From assembly GCA_964019425.1 (NCBI GenBank), contig OZ025809.1, positions 1,037,588 to 1,101,587 on the forward strand: DNA of 64,000 bases. Reading direction: 5' to 3'. Shown here in pieces: positions 1 through 9,792 of this stretch (positions within the stretch are counted from its first letter, which is position 1; each line of letters begins with the position of its first letter). The stretch comes from Flectonema sp. DT1601 (lineage: Eukaryota; Euglenozoa; Diplonemea; Diplonemida; Diplonemidae). The position numbers and the translations under genes are program-made. The notes beneath the pieces were generated by a model, which searched no databases, had not been told where the DNA came from, and was given only the letters and a program-made list of their open reading frames with translations.

Positions 1-140
1 TTCAGGAAATAAATGACAGCTTCGAAAGACTTCGTGAGGAATCCGTGAGGATGTGAATTCAGTCTGTTGGGTTGACGGTTAGTGATATTATCCAAACTAA
101 CTATTATTTCTAAACAAGTATTCCAACACATCAAAAGAAG

Positions 141-1463
141 ATGTCGTACCGCCCAGCGGTAGTGTCTGGTAAGCCAGGTAGGAAGAGCTCACCAGAAGAT
201 GCTGCTCTCGGAGTTGCAGCGGGAGCAGCAATAGATGCTTTAAGATCAGAGAGGAAACCTGATGACAGAAGATCGAGGTCCAGGTCGAGAACAAGAAGGG
301 GGAAATCGAGAAGAGGACGATCATCGACGTCTTCATCATCGAGTTCGTCAGCTGCAAAGAGTCGAAGACGTCGTTCGAGATCCCGAAGAGGGTCATCGAG
401 AAGCCGCAGTCGAAGCCACAGCAGACGCGGACGTAGTGGACATGTCGGAAGCTCACCGAAGTCCATGTCCCCTCGCGGTGGTGTTGTTCACGGTGAGAGT
501 AATTCATTCGCTCAGTTAACTTGTTATGATGATCATGACAAGGCTCCAGAAGATCGATTGAAGATCGCTCTCAACAGCACCCCTGAGTTTGAAGCTTCTG
601 CAGCAGTCGTAAGAGGAACCTTGTCAATTGATGGAGTCAACTATTCAACTTTTGAAGCACACAAGAAAGATAAGCCGCACTACACGGAGAGGTTTTTAGA
701 TTCTCTTCGAGAGGATATTATTAGTGAAGTTGGAAATGGTGTTCGTAAGGAAGACATTTTATTAAAAGTCTATCCTGGAAGTGTTAAAACTGTTGTTCTA
801 CACTACGATGAAGGTACTCCTCAACAGATTGCGAGAGGTGACTGGAAACCAGAAGATCCAAAACTGATCAACGCTGACTGGTCGTTCACTGTCGACTACG
901 CTATTAGAGCGAGAAATAACACTCGGCAACAACGTATTGCTGCCGCCATGTTTGCAGTTCTTTCTTCAGATGAAGGTTTAAATACTTACAAAACACGACA
1001 CGCGTATGTAAAATGGTTAGACCCCACCTACGGTGATCCTCGTCGTGTTGCTATTAGACGTCCAGCATTACAATCTGATTTGGTGTCGAAATCACAGGAG
1101 TACACACTTCAGGATAATTTAATTATTGAACCTCCTGCAACGAGAGCAATCTCACCACAAAGAAAAGTACCAGTTGATGGCGTGTATCCGGCCTCTCCGA
1201 AGGTTTTTACACCTAACAGAGTTCTTCCGGAGATCCAGAGAGACACAACAAGTACTGCATTCATTCACGATGAGCACAATACGATGTTCCGCTCCCCTCA
1301 GCCTGGAACAATTTATCATCATCCGCCAGGCTCTCCAGAGCGTGAGCGTTCAATGGCTAAGAACTTGGAGAATGCTGCTCGACACCACTCTTCACCTATT
1401 CACGCTTCTCCTATGCACGGATCCCCCGCTCACGAGGTTTGTAATTTTGAAACTAAAAACTGA
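141..1463 (+). CDS. RS-rich protein with a possible SEA-like domain, function unknown
   Basis: 440 aa from the ATG at 141. An AG at 117-118 could be the trans-splice acceptor. Residues about 38-105 form an arginine/serine domain made of SRSRSR and RRGRS runs, as in SR splicing factors, but I see no RRM before or after it. Residues about 155-235 contain the pattern FLDSLREDI, then KVYPGSVKTVVL. This resembles the alpha helix plus GSV-x-V beta hairpin of SEA-like or ferredoxin-like folds, and is inference only. The C-terminus is rich in SP and HH/HG pairs. The protein could bind RNA or be a phosphorylated structural protein. I do not recognise an orthologue. The reading frame is uninterrupted over 1.3 kb and the composition is clearly protein-like, so the gene itself is secure. 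Confidence 0.85.
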   Translation: MSYRPAVVSGKPGRKSSPEDAALGVAAGAAIDALRSERKPDDRRSRSRSRTRRGKSRRGRSSTSSSSSSSAAKSRRRRSRSRRGSSRSRSRSHSRRGRSGHVGSSPKSMSPRGGVVHGESNSFAQLTCYDDHDKAPEDRLKIALNSTPEFEASAAVVRGTLSIDGVNYSTFEAHKKDKPHYTERFLDSLREDIISEVGNGVRKEDILLKVYPGSVKTVVLHYDEGTPQQIARGDWKPEDPKLINADWSFTVDYAIRARNNTRQQRIAAAMFAVLSSDEGLNTYKTRHAYVKWLDPTYGDPRRVAIRRPALQSDLVSKSQEYTLQDNLIIEPPATRAISPQRKVPVDGVYPASPKVFTPNRVLPEIQRDTTSTAFIHDEHNTMFRSPQPGTIYHHPPGSPERERSMAKNLENAARHHSSPIHASPMHGSPAHEVCNFETKN

Positions 1464-2867
1464 TCCACTTAAGTTGTAACGTTTTTGAATGACGACATCA
1501 AACACAACAAACAAACAGATATTCTTATCCCCGGAGAAGAACATGTGATTGTGATGGTCGGCAGTGAGTTAGAAGCTGTGATGCGATGTACTCGGAGTTG
1601 AAAGAAAATTTATTCTCCTACACCCGCACCCCTCCCTTTCCCATTTGTTTGTACAATCGAGTTTATTCTATGTTTAATAAGGGCGTTACTCCCTTCCAAA
1701 ACCACCCCAGTTGTTAACGCGTTTACTGTGTGAGTGTTGCGATCGACCCTTGCTCTGTGTAGTTACGTAAGATGAGACCTTTCCAACTTTAATATCACAT
1801 CGAGTGAGGTGAGGTGTGGATGTTATTTGCTACTCAGATATTACTCTTCACTCAACAATGTGATTACCGCACTCTGTTACAGTTGTGGGATTCTAAAGGT
1901 GACAAAGACCGTGTGGTTGGTATTAAAATTTGAAAATGGAATACTCTTTGTGCGTATCTTATGATGAATCGCAAATTATATCCAACAGCAGTCATCTGGT
2001 CGATCGATGCCGCCAGTTGTTGGCAATTAAGCACACGACTACATTTATGTTGACCAAGGTGTCACGCGTTGTTATCGGCACCAATTTGTTTGCTAATTTA
2101 TTTTGTCCTTCTCGCGGTCGGTTGTCTTGTTTAGTATGGGAAGTGGATTCTCGAAACGATTTTTCTTTGTTTTATTAAACAGTCACCTTGTTTATAAGAT
2201 GATACTAATATTCTTATTAATTAAATTAGTACTTTCATTAGCTTTCACGGTGAAGGACTAGATGAGCCTGTTTCTCTTTTCATCTTTTTCTTATTTTTTC
2301 CCTTCTTTTTCTTTGTTTGTACCCATTTTCTCTTCGTAGTTATTATTTCTTCGTTTACTTTATCTATTTTATAAATTTAAGGACACTGATGCTCGTAGTG
2401 GGCTTTCCCAAAGGGTCAGTCTGGTGCGGGTTTTCCGCCGGCAGTTCTCTCGGTCGTTTCCCAAAATACTTCGTTTGTTACCACCCCCACCGTGCCAATA
2501 AAACAAAGAAAAGAGAGGAAAGAAAAAAAGAAGAGAAAAAAAATAAAGCAACAAAAAAAAATTCCTGGGAGGTCAGAGCAGTTCCAGCCTTTGCTGCTTA
2601 CACAATGTGGCCAACTACTCTCCCAATTTGTATCCCCAGCCCTCAGTCAAACCCCCTCAACAGTTGCATTCTTCTTTTATCCAACTTGCTTTTGTTAGAT
2701 GTTTGTAGGAATTAGTGCAACCAACGTCTGTGAGCTGTTCGTTTGTTTATTCAGCTTTACACCTCTCAGGTCTATTACAGTATGACAGTGGATAGATTGA
2801 GTTCCGTCTAAAAAGTCTTGTGAGAAATACCTCATACTACTTACTCCGGTCGACTCCGGATCGACAA
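1464..2867. other. Intergenic region, nothing recognised
   Basis: About 1.4 kb without a convincing coding region. It contains T-rich stretches, a purine-rich A/G tract around 2505-2565 and pyrimidine tracts typical of trans-splicing leaders. Just before the next gene, AGs after pyrimidines near 2750-2780 are plausible acceptors. A nine-codon upstream ORF begins at the ATG near 2782. No RNA gene was recognised. Confidence 0.5.
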
Positions 2868-3425
2868 ATGTCAATCGCAGCAGCGCTGCGTAGATGGGGG
2901 GGCCAGAACTTCGGTTGGAAAATGTTTAGACTGAGTGGGTTATCAATATCTGGAAGACTTGATTCTCTCTTTAGAAAGCCTTCTTCAATTTCCCCAAATA
3001 AAGATGTGAGAATTATTTGGTGCGTTCTAAATCATGAAGCTAAGAGTAGGATAAAACACATCGTCAAACCATTCATCCCTGAGGGGTGGGTTGTAAGGTG
3101 TCATCATGTAACCATCTACTACAGAGAAAAAGATTGCACTGGACCAAGTGATTTTCTTATGGAAAATCATCCAGCTGGTAAAAAGATCGAAAGCATTCAA
3201 ATCACTCACATTGGCTGGAACGACGCGGCCTTAGCCATAAAGGTCGAGGGAATAAGACACTGCATGAGAACAGCTCACGTCACAGTAGCTGTGGAGAAGA
3301 ATTCAGAAGCAGTGGCATCTAACCAGGTGACGGCATGGATTCCACTCCCCCCTGCAGCACGTAGCATGCGACTTCGGGGAGTTGTTCGCCACGTTATGTG
3401 GAAAAAGAAGAGCAAGAAGTTATAA
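2868..3425 (+). CDS. Small 2H-phosphoesterase-like protein
   Basis: 185 aa from the ATG at 2868. Two H-x-T motifs are visible: HHVTIYY (His80, Thr82) and AHVTVAV (His137, Thr139), about 57 residues apart, each followed by hydrophobic strand residues. Paired H-x-T/S motifs define the 2H phosphoesterase superfamily, which includes the cyclic phosphodiesterase domains of tRNA ligases and RNA-repair proteins. The order and spacing fit the phosphoesterase domain attached to some RNA-ligase-like proteins. The first 45 residues are basic and could be a targeting peptide. The C-terminus is very basic (KKKSKK), suggesting nucleic acid binding. A role in RNA end processing is inferred. The gene lies on the same strand as its neighbours. 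Confidence 0.65.
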   Translation: MSIAAALRRWGGQNFGWKMFRLSGLSISGRLDSLFRKPSSISPNKDVRIIWCVLNHEAKSRIKHIVKPFIPEGWVVRCHHVTIYYREKDCTGPSDFLMENHPAGKKIESIQITHIGWNDAALAIKVEGIRHCMRTAHVTVAVEKNSEAVASNQVTAWIPLPPAARSMRLRGVVRHVMWKKKSKKL

Positions 3426-4161
3426 ATTTCTCAATCTTCTCTTTAACTTTATCTTAGCCTATCCTTGACTTGTTGCGTGCTGACAATTCGACACCCGCAA
3501 TATCTCTTCGAACCTGTGGTGGTTCAGAATTTCAATCACTTGACATTCGGGTTGCTGTTTGTACAGATATCTGAAAATGACTTCTTCCTTCCTCTCAATG
3601 TAGTTAGTGCGCAGATGTGCATCAATTGACTACTTTTGTATTGTTGTTGAATGACTGAACTGGTCAGGTTATGTGACTGCATGTGAGCAGTGTTTTCCTT
3701 TAAAAGATTCATCCGGATGAGGATTTCTAAACAGCGATGATCTTCAAATACCACGTCAAGTGCGAATGGAATATTGATAGCCGTCGTCACTCGTTGTTAC
3801 AATCTCACCAACTAACCATCTGGATTGTCGTCATTAAACTAAATTAGTCATCCCTTCACTGTTAAGGAAACTTTGATGAGAATACTCTTCTCAATTTATT
3901 AATCTATTAGAATTAATTTAGTTATATTAGATGATAAAAAAACTATTTTTTTTATATATTTTTTATTCGGATACAGCGTTCAGCTATCAAAACAAACCAC
4001 TGCAGTCTATCAAAGTTCCTTATTCACTTCCATAATCCAACAGGGTATCTGAAATAGGAGATGAGATTTCTTAGTTTTATTAAATTTTAATGATGTCGAT
4101 GTTTATCTGTGTTCGTATTCTATTCAATCAGAAGATTTAAGATAACAAAAAGAATAGAACG
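3426..4161. other. Intergenic region with SL acceptor for the racemase gene
   Basis: About 735 bp of AT-rich sequence, with T/A runs near 3940-3970. No coding signal was found on either strand beyond short chance ORFs. The pyrimidine-rich TTCGTATTCTATTCAATCAG ends in an AG at 4130-4131, 30 bases before the racemase ATG, and is a good candidate trans-splice acceptor. Confidence 0.5.
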
Positions 4162-4920
4162 ATGGACGCCAAAGTAGTTGGAATCCTTAGCGGAGTGTCA
4201 TACGTCAGCGGTATTGATTACTACAAAGGAATATCTGAGCAGTTTGGAACTATAGTTGGATCTGGTACTGGATTGATGCCAAAGAACCCATTGATGATGA
4301 TGGTAAGCATCGATTGCGACGCCTACGCGAGACTACTCTGCGATAAGAAATGGGAAGAAGTCGCAAAGTATTTAATGTCGGGTGTTGACAAACTAATTGC
4401 AAGTGGAATTGACTGCATTGGATTAGCTTCAAACACTGCACACATATGCTATCCTTTTATTAAAGAAAAGTATCCAGACGTTGATGTACTTCATATCGCA
4501 GATTGTACCGCCAGGGCTATTAAAAGCCAAGGGATCACTACTGTCGGACTCCTCGGTACGGAACCGACAATGAGAGAAAATTACCTCAAAGATCGCCTTG
4601 CTCTTCACGGCATTACTACGATTGTTCCTTCTACTGATGAAGCGTTGTCGAAGATATTTGAGTTCATAATGAAGGAACTTGGTGCTAACATATTCAAAGA
4701 ATCCACCAGAGAGTTCTTCGTTGCTGAAGCCAGGAAATTACAATCCAACGGTTGCTGTGGATTGATATTGGGATGTACTGAAATAGAACTTCTTATCAAA
4801 CAGGAGAATCTTCCGGACTTCCCCGTCTTCCCATCGGCTGAGTTACACATTAATGGTCTCGCAAAGATTGCGGCAAATACTGCTCAAGTCTCTGATTTCC
4901 TTCCAACTTCTCAGGAATGA
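4162..4920 (+). CDS. Aspartate/glutamate racemase family protein
   Basis: 252 aa, the usual length for the Asp/Glu racemase family, from the ATG at 4162. The N-terminal GILSGVSYVSGIDYYKGI matches the family opening (normally GGMS...YY..I). The two catalytic sites are visible as ASNTAH (Ser90 where classic aspartate racemases have Cys) and LGCTEIELL (Cys205). The family interconverts L- and D-amino acids through two facing acid/base residues without a cofactor. Members such as E. coli YgeA also have a non-Cys residue at the first site and prefer one direction, so Ser90 need not mean the enzyme is dead. No targeting signal is obvious, so it is probably cytosolic. The substrate cannot be told from sequence. 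Confidence 0.85.
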   Translation: MDAKVVGILSGVSYVSGIDYYKGISEQFGTIVGSGTGLMPKNPLMMMVSIDCDAYARLLCDKKWEEVAKYLMSGVDKLIASGIDCIGLASNTAHICYPFIKEKYPDVDVLHIADCTARAIKSQGITTVGLLGTEPTMRENYLKDRLALHGITTIVPSTDEALSKIFEFIMKELGANIFKESTREFFVAEARKLQSNGCCGLILGCTEIELLIKQENLPDFPVFPSAELHINGLAKIAANTAQVSDFLPTSQE

Positions 4921-5264
4921 GATGCCACTGAGTGCCTTGTTGTTGTCTCAGGTTCTTGTTGTTATTGACAGTCATGGTTGTGAGATGCCGAGTAACAGGT
5001 ACGTTTGGCTACCCTGTCTTCGATAAACAAATTAACGAACTGCAAGTGACCTGTCCATTCTTCAGCTTCCCACTACCCGAGTGATCCAACCTGACGTGTG
5101 ATGTTCTCATTTGTGAGATTTGATTTTAATAATTCGAATTAACGAACTCATCGAACTGTTGACTTCGACCAACAGATGACACGAGACTAGTGAATCTATC
5201 GATCTGTTTTCTGTTTATAATAAAAAGTTTTTATATTTCCCACAGGCACAAAGAAACTTTCACA
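4921..5264. other. Intergenic region with SL acceptor for KRR1
   Basis: About 340 bp with no coding signal. The tract TTTTTATATTTCCCACAG ends in an AG at 5244-5245, giving KRR1 a 19-base leader before its ATG at 5265. This is a typical trans-splice arrangement. Confidence 0.55.
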
Positions 5265-6230
5265 ATGAGTGACGATGAAGGCGGAAATAAAGCGAAGTGG
5301 GAGATGGACGACTGGACGAAGGAGTCGGCGAAAGTTCAACTGACGCAGTCGAGTAAGTTCGCAACGCTGTTCCCAAAATATCTTGAAAACTATTTCCAAA
5401 CAATCTGGGCGGACGTTCTGACAGTTTTAAAACATCACGAGTTGGACGGTAAATTAAATCTGATCGAAGGATCGATGACCGTCAGCACAACTCGTAAGAC
5501 GTGGGATCCATACTCGATAATAAAGGCGAGAGATTTCATAAAACTTCTTAGCAGAAGTGTTCCACTTCACCAGGCACAAAAGATCTTCCGCGATGACATA
5601 ACGTACGACATTATAAAGATTTCATCATTCGTAAGAAACAAAGAACGTTTTGTTAAGAGACGTCAGCGACTGATTGGTCCAAACGCTCAAACACTTAAAG
5701 CACTCGAACTACTAACAGATTGCTATATTCTAGTTCAGGGAAACACTGTAGCTGTGATGGGTACTTGGAAGGGTTCTAAAGCTGTTAGGAATATTGTAAC
5801 TGATTGTATGAAAAACATTCATCCTATTTATGGAATCAAACAACTTCTAATTAAAAGAGAACTCATGAAGGATCCCGACATGAAGAATGCTGACTGGTCG
5901 ATGTACGTTCCGCAGTTTCGTAAAACTCATCAAAAGAAAAGATTCAACAAACCTGCAGAGGAAGCGAAGAGCAAATCAAAGAAAGAGAAGAGCATCTTCC
6001 CACCAGAAGCACCACTCCGAAAGGAAGATGAACTCATGGCCTCAGGAGAGTACTGGAAGGTTGAAAAGGAAAAGCAGGCGAAGGCCAAGAAGCAAAACAA
6101 AAGTAAAAACACCCAACTGTCTGATGCTCCTGTTGTTAGCGGGTTTGAAGGTACTGGAAAGTATAGCGAGGAGGAGGGAATGAAGTTAAAGAGCCGCGAG
6201 AAGTTGCCTAAGAAAGCGATGAGACTCTGA
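5265..6230 (+). CDS. KRR1: KRR1 small-subunit processome component
   Basis: 321 aa from the ATG at 5265, chosen because it follows the acceptor AG at 5244-5245 and begins with MSDDEG. KRR1 is a nucleolar KH-domain protein needed for early 18S rRNA processing in the 90S pre-ribosome. Family hallmarks seen: TRKTWDPYSIIKARDFIKLL, SVPLHQAQKI, the KH region with RLIGPNAQTLKALELLT and VAVMGTWKG, then MKNIHPIYGIKQLLIKREL and NADWSMYVPQFRK. The C-terminal third is lysine-rich, as in other eukaryotes. No interruption or missing motif was seen. This is the most certain host gene in the window. Confidence 0.97.
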   Translation: MSDDEGGNKAKWEMDDWTKESAKVQLTQSSKFATLFPKYLENYFQTIWADVLTVLKHHELDGKLNLIEGSMTVSTTRKTWDPYSIIKARDFIKLLSRSVPLHQAQKIFRDDITYDIIKISSFVRNKERFVKRRQRLIGPNAQTLKALELLTDCYILVQGNTVAVMGTWKGSKAVRNIVTDCMKNIHPIYGIKQLLIKRELMKDPDMKNADWSMYVPQFRKTHQKKRFNKPAEEAKSKSKKEKSIFPPEAPLRKEDELMASGEYWKVEKEKQAKAKKQNKSKNTQLSDAPVVSGFEGTGKYSEEEGMKLKSREKLPKKAMRL

Positions 6231-6358
6231 GACTGTAAAGCAATCGCTACTCGGATGTACAAATAAAACTACTTTGACAGCTCCAGAAGGTACTAAGAGT
6301 TACCACACATATCATGTACTTCAATTAGTACCTCTGAATTGATTAAAGACTTCATCTC

Positions 6359-6469
6359 ATGTTGAGTAAAGTTCTGGTTCTCATCCTTTTGATGTTCTTG
6401 TTGGCGCTGTCAACTTCTGCTACGGAGCGGAGGAAAAAAAAACGAAATGAAGTGAAACAAGTGCTCAAG
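6359..6469 (+). CDS. Possible signal-peptide first exon (tentative)
   Basis: The ATG at 6359 opens a short frame with a strongly hydrophobic start (KVLVLILLMFLLALS) then basic residues (TERRKKKR), like a signal peptide or signal anchor. After 37 codons comes AAG followed by GTAGAA at 6470, a possible cis-splice donor. Without splicing the frame runs on through T-rich sequence that looks non-coding. I could not find a convincing partner exon: acceptors near 6650, 6765 and 6833 all lead quickly to stops. It could be a very small secreted protein, a first exon, or chance. Confidence 0.25.
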
Positions 6470-6554
6470 GTAGAAATCTATTGTTTTCTTTTTTCCATCC
6501 TCTTTTTTTCCTTTCTTTTTTTGTCAAATTATCACAGCATAGTATGTATGCCAT

Positions 6555-6558
6555 TCGT

Positions 6559-6590
<32 letters not shown>
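6555..6590 (+). repeat. Long T homopolymer
   Basis: A run of roughly thirty consecutive T residues lies in the T-rich stretch between KRR1 and the next candidate gene. Similar shorter T or A runs occur near 7577-7599 and 8168-8190. Such tracts can be pyrimidine tracts for splicing or simple slippage repeats. Confidence 0.7.
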
Positions 6591-6870
6591 GTGGACGAAA
6601 TTAAAAGAATCGTCACTCAAGTGTTTTATGAATATTTGTATTAGTCATCTGTCAGTCCAACTCATCATATTTTTTTTACGATTATTGCTTGCTTGTGTCA
6701 GAGCTACTGAGCTAAGAGAATTGTTTATTGAAGTTGAGTTGTCAATATTAATTTTCTTCATCAGGTTCAGGTGTGAAGTTAAAGTCATCATGAATTGGTT
6801 TCCCATCTTTTTTAGTTTATCTTTTCGTCACAGGTATTCTTCCCGCCACCATAAAAAAACTAAATAAGAA

Positions 6871-7188
6871 ATGATACATACTCGTATCCTCACTCATGAG
6901 TTGACTTCGAACACGATGAGAGAACAGAAAGAATTCGCAACAGTTAGAAATAATTGGAAGGAACAACAGATAACTGCGATGCCAACATTCAGTGAAGTTA
7001 TGAGTCAGATGGCGTTATCGTTTAGCTCTCATTCACTTGTATTGACGTCTGTTAGTAAACAAGGACCTGTCGAAACTCTCGCAGCAGCAACTGCTGCTAT
7101 TCCTTCATCTGAAGGAGCTGTCTTACCACGAGGAGGCTTTCTTAGCGGGATGTTCGCTACGGTTTGCCGATTGAATCGACACATATAA
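6871..7188 (+). CDS. Hypothetical protein, 105 aa
   Basis: ORF from the ATG at 6871, preceded by a pyrimidine tract ending in TTTTCGTCACAG (AG at about 6833), which would give a leader of nearly 40 bases. The composition looks protein-like, with a serine/alanine-rich middle (SSHSLVLTSVSK, ETLAAATAAIPSSEG). No domain is recognised. It could be a small gene or an exon of a gene shared with the signal-peptide frame at 6359. No family evidence was found. Confidence 0.35.
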   Translation: MIHTRILTHELTSNTMREQKEFATVRNNWKEQQITAMPTFSEVMSQMALSFSSHSLVLTSVSKQGPVETLAAATAAIPSSEGAVLPRGGFLSGMFATVCRLNRHI

Positions 7189-7370
7189 ATACCTCCTCGA
7201 TTGGTTGTTGTTAAAACAACAATCATCATCACATAGTCTCTGTCTGTTTATATTATACTCCCTGACATCCGAAAGGATCAACTCATCAGATAATACAAAA
7301 AGAGAATTCTTCTTCAGAAGTTGTGCTTCAATTCGATTGAATACTAATCATCAGCAGAGGATCTGCAGAG

Positions 7371-7526
7371 ATGGAAACAAATCAAAATTTAAGAGTTGCC
7401 AACCCGATTGGGAAATTGTTTTATTATTGTTTGAAAGTCGTTAGGAGTCCCATTGCGAGTTCTTACTCTGAAGGACACCAGATGACAAGTTACATAAAAC
7501 AATTCTATCCTCGCGTTGATTGTTAA
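7371..7526 (+). CDS. Hypothetical short protein, 51 aa
   Basis: Short ORF from the ATG at 7371 to the TAA at 7524-7526. It is preceded by ATACTAATCATCAG, which looks like a branch-point-like TACTAAT followed by an acceptor AG. The product is mixed polar/hydrophobic, with GKLFYYCLKVVRSPIAS in the middle, and has no recognised domain. ORFs this short also arise by chance. The acceptor context is the main reason for listing it. Confidence 0.25.
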   Translation: METNQNLRVANPIGKLFYYCLKVVRSPIASSYSEGHQMTSYIKQFYPRVDC

Positions 7527-7965
7527 GTACTCGATGGGAGTCTAGTTATCTTCTGAGTCAAGTTCTCGTCTTCTTCCTTTTTTTTTTTTTTTTTTTTTTA
7601 AATCAGTTTCTGGCTGCTTCAACCTTTTATTGTATTACTTTTCTTTCTCACCTCCTCTTATTGCTATGGAAGAAGAGAGAGGAGAATAGTAATTAATATT
7701 TACCTACTGTTGACAAGGAAGGGAATACATGAAAAAGAAAAAAGAAAAAAACAAATTCATCAGTCCACCAGCTTGGGACGGTTGATAATAATTATCCTGG
7801 AGGGTAGCTGTGAATTGTTTTCTACTAAAACCCTTCTTTGTCATTCGATACCGTTCCCCCAATGCATCTAATTATAGACGAGTACTGCTCTAGTCAATCT
7901 TATCCTGATTTTATGATATTCCTGTTTGTTGTATTTAAATAAAAGGATAATTAGTTCAGTCGACT

Positions 7966-8038
7966 ATGTTGTGCAATCTGGGATCTCCATTTTTCGTTTT
8001 CTCCTTTCTTCTCCTCCCCTCGAGCCTTGTAGCGTTAG
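7966..8038 (+). CDS. Candidate first exon: signal peptide before a canonical cis-intron donor
   Basis: The ATG at 7966 follows an acceptor-like TTCAG by six bases. The 24 codons encode a hydrophobic stretch (SPFFVFSFLLLPSSLVAL). The exon would end at TTAG with GTGAGT immediately after (GT at 8039-8040), a consensus 5' splice site, leaving one base of an incomplete codon. Beyond the donor the frame becomes low-complexity and meets an A-run. Possible partner exons begin at 8634, 11918 or 12594/12597, and which is used cannot be decided from sequence alone. Inferred: a small secreted or membrane protein with a long cis-intron. Confidence 0.35.
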
Positions 8039-8159
8039 GTGAGTTCTCAATTAATAATATTCCTGAGTTTGGGAACATCAAAAGTTGGGAACTTTTCGAA
8101 AGACGAGTTCCTCTGATGTTCGTGATATCATTTAATCTGCACTTAAGAAAAGAAGGGAA

Positions 8160-8190
<31 letters not shown>

Positions 8191-8633
8191 GTTCATTTGA
8201 AACTTACTAAAAGAACAATGAATAATAGGAGAGAATAATAATCCTAAAAACGTCGTACTCGCAACTAACAAAAAAGGGCATTCGGGGACTGTTTATCTTG
8301 CCTGAGAAATCCTTTTTCCTTTTCTTTTTATGCTTTTTGTTGTTTACTGAGGCTGTGTAGTCATCAGTTCCACTTCCCTCTCCCTCCCCCCGCCGCTTTT
8401 GTTATGGTGGGATCGTACTGGAAGTTTGTTGTTTTCCAACAAGAAAAAAGAAAATAGAAATAAACATTTTTCATAGCCGCCCACCAAAACAAGAGGTCGT
8501 CAGCGGGGGGGGGCTTCAAGTGTAGTGTCGTCGTTTCCTCCCTTCTTTTTGACCCCGATGTCATTTCATGATAATGTAATAGAAAATAAGAACAGTTGTT
8601 GTTTTTTCTTTCTATTTCTTTGTCTTAATTTAG

Positions 8634-8709
8634 GAGAAATCCCATCTCTCTTACCCGCTTCTATTACACCGACCAAGTTGAATTGGCGGAAGTGAAGTTA
8701 TCAAAATAG
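8634..8709 (+). other. Candidate exon after a strong acceptor
   Basis: A long pyrimidine tract ending TTTGTCTTAATTTAG (AG at 8632-8633) precedes a less T-rich segment. One frame reads RNPISLTRFYYTDQVELAE and stops at 8707-8709. The frame compatible with the 7966 exon reads GEIPSLLPASITPTKLNWRK and also stops. Either could be a terminal exon. Confidence 0.22.
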
Positions 8710-9194
8710 AGTTCGTCTTCTTGCGCAAATAAAAACCTGAGCGATCATTTGTTCTCTTTAATGAAAGCTGTCAAAGCTAATCTAAAATATGTTTGTGAAC
8801 ACAAGTTGGTTGTTTATAACAACAATTTGATTGATTAGTGTTCCCAACAGCACGAGTTTTGAGAACTTTTTTTTATTTTTCGTTATTTTCCGATAACAGA
8901 TGTTGGAAGTGTATTCTTTTTTATTTTATTTTTCAAAATTTCGTTTTCGCAATTGTTGCGAATGCTCTCCGCCAAAGAGCAAAACGTTTTCTCATGAACA
9001 GCGGTCTTTCGTTGTTGTGATTTACATTGCTGGATTGGTGTGGTTCACCGTTCTATCTTTCTATTCCTTCCTCTCTTGTCATTCGCAATTATTTGGCGAA
9101 CTTGCTCGAAGAATCTTCGACGTTTCTCAGAAGTACGCTGCCGAATGTAGAAGACAGCCGACAGCGTTGCTTAATAAGTTACTACTTGGCGGCG

Positions 9195-9364
9195 TACTAA
9201 CAAAATGGAATTGCCTTTTCCAGGCTCTCACTTGTTGTTCTTTTTAAGATAGAAATTGAATTTGCAGCGTGGAACCTAAAGAAAGAAACTAATCAAACAG
9301 AGCAGCTGCTGAACTATTCAGTAGAGCACCCTGACGCTCGACCTGCTCAGCTGTTCATTAATTA
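9195..9364 (+). other. Candidate branch point, acceptor and terminal exon
   Basis: TACTAAC at 9195-9201 is followed 22 bases later by TTGCCTTTTCCAG (AG at 9222-9223), a textbook intron 3' end. The sequence after it has one open frame of about 45 codons (containing KIEIEFAAWNLKKETNQTEQ) ending near 9364. It would need an upstream exon leaving two bases of a codon, and I could not identify one. Confidence 0.25.
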
Positions 9365-9497
9365 GAATCGAGTGAGGATGACTAACTCACAAACTATCTT
9401 CCTGCTGCTCTCTTCTGTCTGCTGCAGGATGTTGTCATCTTTGTGTGAAATGACGCACCTGTTCTGTTGCTTTAGTTCCCGCTACTCTTATGCACCC

Positions 9498-9525
9498 ATT
9501 GTTGTTGTTGTTGTTGTTGTTGCTA
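9498..9525 (+). repeat. TTG/GTT trinucleotide microsatellite
   Basis: About eight uninterrupted GTT units, followed by looser CTATTATTG sequence. A shorter similar run lies near 10873-10892. Confidence 0.8.
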
Positions 9526-9648
9526 TTATTGTCGTTTAGTTTCTTTCTTTGACGGGAACATTATTATCGTGGGCTAGAGGTCGAGTCGTGGGATGATATC
9601 CAACTGAACAAGTGTTGTTATTGTTGGATACGTGTAACACGTTCTCTG

Positions 9649-9792
9649 ATGACAATTGTGCGCAAATATAATCTCGAGAGGCCGTTCAACATTCATACGG
9701 AGCAACTGTTGTGTGGAGATACGAGAAAACAAACAGGTCTTGGTGGTCGCATGCTTGCCTGTGTGTTTTATTCTGTAGCTGACTTTGCCTGA
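9649..9792 (+). other. Short open frame, possibly coding
   Basis: 47 codons from the ATG at 9649 to the TGA at 9790-9792, with a balanced composition (for example RKYNLERPFNIHTEQLL). An in-frame GT after AAACAAACAG is also present, so it could be part of a spliced gene. There is no domain, and chance is a real alternative. Confidence 0.15.

Noticed and set aside
1930-2178. 82-codon frame after the RS-rich gene
   Set aside because: No recognised domain, no clear leader and length within chance. Kept as intergenic.
2317-2715. 132-codon frame on the + strand
   Set aside because: The product is low-complexity (runs of F/Y, then K/E) with no acceptor-linked ATG. It is most likely chance in T-rich and purine-rich DNA.
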